Below, one piece after another: positions 5,521 through 5,839 of a stretch of DNA of 5,839 bases. The position numbers and the translations under genes were made by a program. The notes beneath the pieces were generated by a model. It had not been told where the DNA came from. It did not search any database and worked only from the letters and a program-made list of their open reading frames with translations. How positions within the stretch are numbered: position 1 is the first letter of the stretch; each line of letters starts with the position of its first letter. This stretch comes from CAZTJA01 sp964613745 (GTDB taxonomy: Bacteria; Desulfobacterota; Desulfomonilia; Desulfomonilales; Desulfomonilaceae), in the NCBI GenBank assembly GCA_964613745.1, contig CAZTJA010000153.1, positions 1 to 5,839 on the forward strand, given 5' to 3'.

Positions 5521-5839
5521 TTATTGCAACAGCACGATGGCGGCAGCGGCTATACCTTCTTCTCTGCCGATAAAACCCATATGTTCGGTAGTCGTTGCTT
5601 TGATATTGAGGCACTCGGGGTCGAGCTTCATTGCAACGGCGAGATTCCCCAGCATGTTGGCCCTGAAAGGTCCAATCCGAGGCTTCTGGGCAAAAACGGT
5701 GATATCGATATTAACAATACTGTAGCCTAGGGCTTCGATGGCTCCCACTATGGTTTCCAACATTGAAATGCTGGAGGCGTCTTCATAAGCGGGATCCGTA
5801 TCCGGAAAATGCATTCCAATGTCGCCCAAACCTGCTGCA
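5521..5839 (-). CDS. ispF: 2-C-methyl-D-erythritol 2,4-cyclodiphosphate synthase, C-terminal part (cut by window edge)
   Basis: IspF catalyses the fifth step of the MEP isoprenoid pathway: it cyclises the CDP-activated methylerythritol phosphate to the 2,4-cyclodiphosphate and releases CMP. It acts as a cytoplasmic homotrimer. The open frame runs from the window edge to TAA at 5521-5523 and covers about the last 106 residues of a protein usually near 160. It reads 'AAGLGDIGMHFPDTDPAY', then 'GYSIVNIDITVFAQKPRI', and near the end 'NIKATTTEHMGFIGREEGIA' plus 'AAAIVLLQ'. The FPDTD loop, the KATTTE nucleotide-binding loop and the G(R)xEGIA ending are family hallmarks. The N-terminal metal-binding DxH lies outside the window. 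A TTG at 5829 is an internal Leu codon (GLGDIG), not the start, because family-conserved sequence continues upstream of it. Confidence 0.96.
   Translation of the reverse strand, partial: AAGLGDIGMHFPDTDPAYEDASSISMLETIVGAIEALGYSIVNIDITVFAQKPRIGPFRANMLGNLAVAMKLDPECLNIKATTTEHMGFIGREEGIAAAAIVLLQ

Overview
The window is a compact stretch of Gram-negative bacterial chromosome in which every recognisable gene is read leftward (minus strand). A LolA-type periplasmic lipoprotein carrier and an AMIN-domain exported protein point to a diderm. The gene mix (ispF-cysS, an ECF-type ATPase, lolA, rimO) and the moderate base composition fit a deltaproteobacterial/Desulfobacterota-like organism. That placement is an inference from gene content, not something the sequence proves.

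Right to centre (5839 to 1087) is one tightly packed leftward gene string. It begins with the C-terminal part of ispF (isoprenoid precursor synthesis), cut by the window edge. A 119-nt gap precedes cysS (cysteinyl-tRNA synthetase). Then come an ATP-binding ABC subunit of the energy-coupling-factor type, a LolA-like carrier and rimO (ribosomal protein S12 methylthiotransferase). From cysS to rimO the spacers are 4 nt, a 4-nt ATGA overlap and 4 nt, so these four genes are almost certainly co-transcribed and translationally coupled. The products serve unrelated housekeeping tasks (tRNA charging, transport, envelope biogenesis, ribosome modification). cysS, lolA and rimO look complete and canonical. 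The ABC protein has a TTG start and a degraded signature motif, and no membrane partner is in view.

Left-centre (381 to 1086) is about 700 nt without a convincing gene. It holds a good sigma70-type promoter and a hairpin-containing leader for the next leftward gene. It also holds small inverted and direct repeats, a faint possible remnant of an IS630-type transposase, and a 27-codon rightward micro-ORF predicted to be a single membrane helix, ending 14 nt from the rimO stop.

Left edge (1 to 380) is the 5' part of an exported AMIN-domain protein (PilQ- or amidase-like N terminus), cut by the window edge.

I see no CRISPR array, tRNA, rRNA, intact mobile element or evident new multi-gene system. 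The items most worth a second look are the ABC ATPase with the altered signature motif, the micro-ORF, and the promoter/leader of the AMIN gene.
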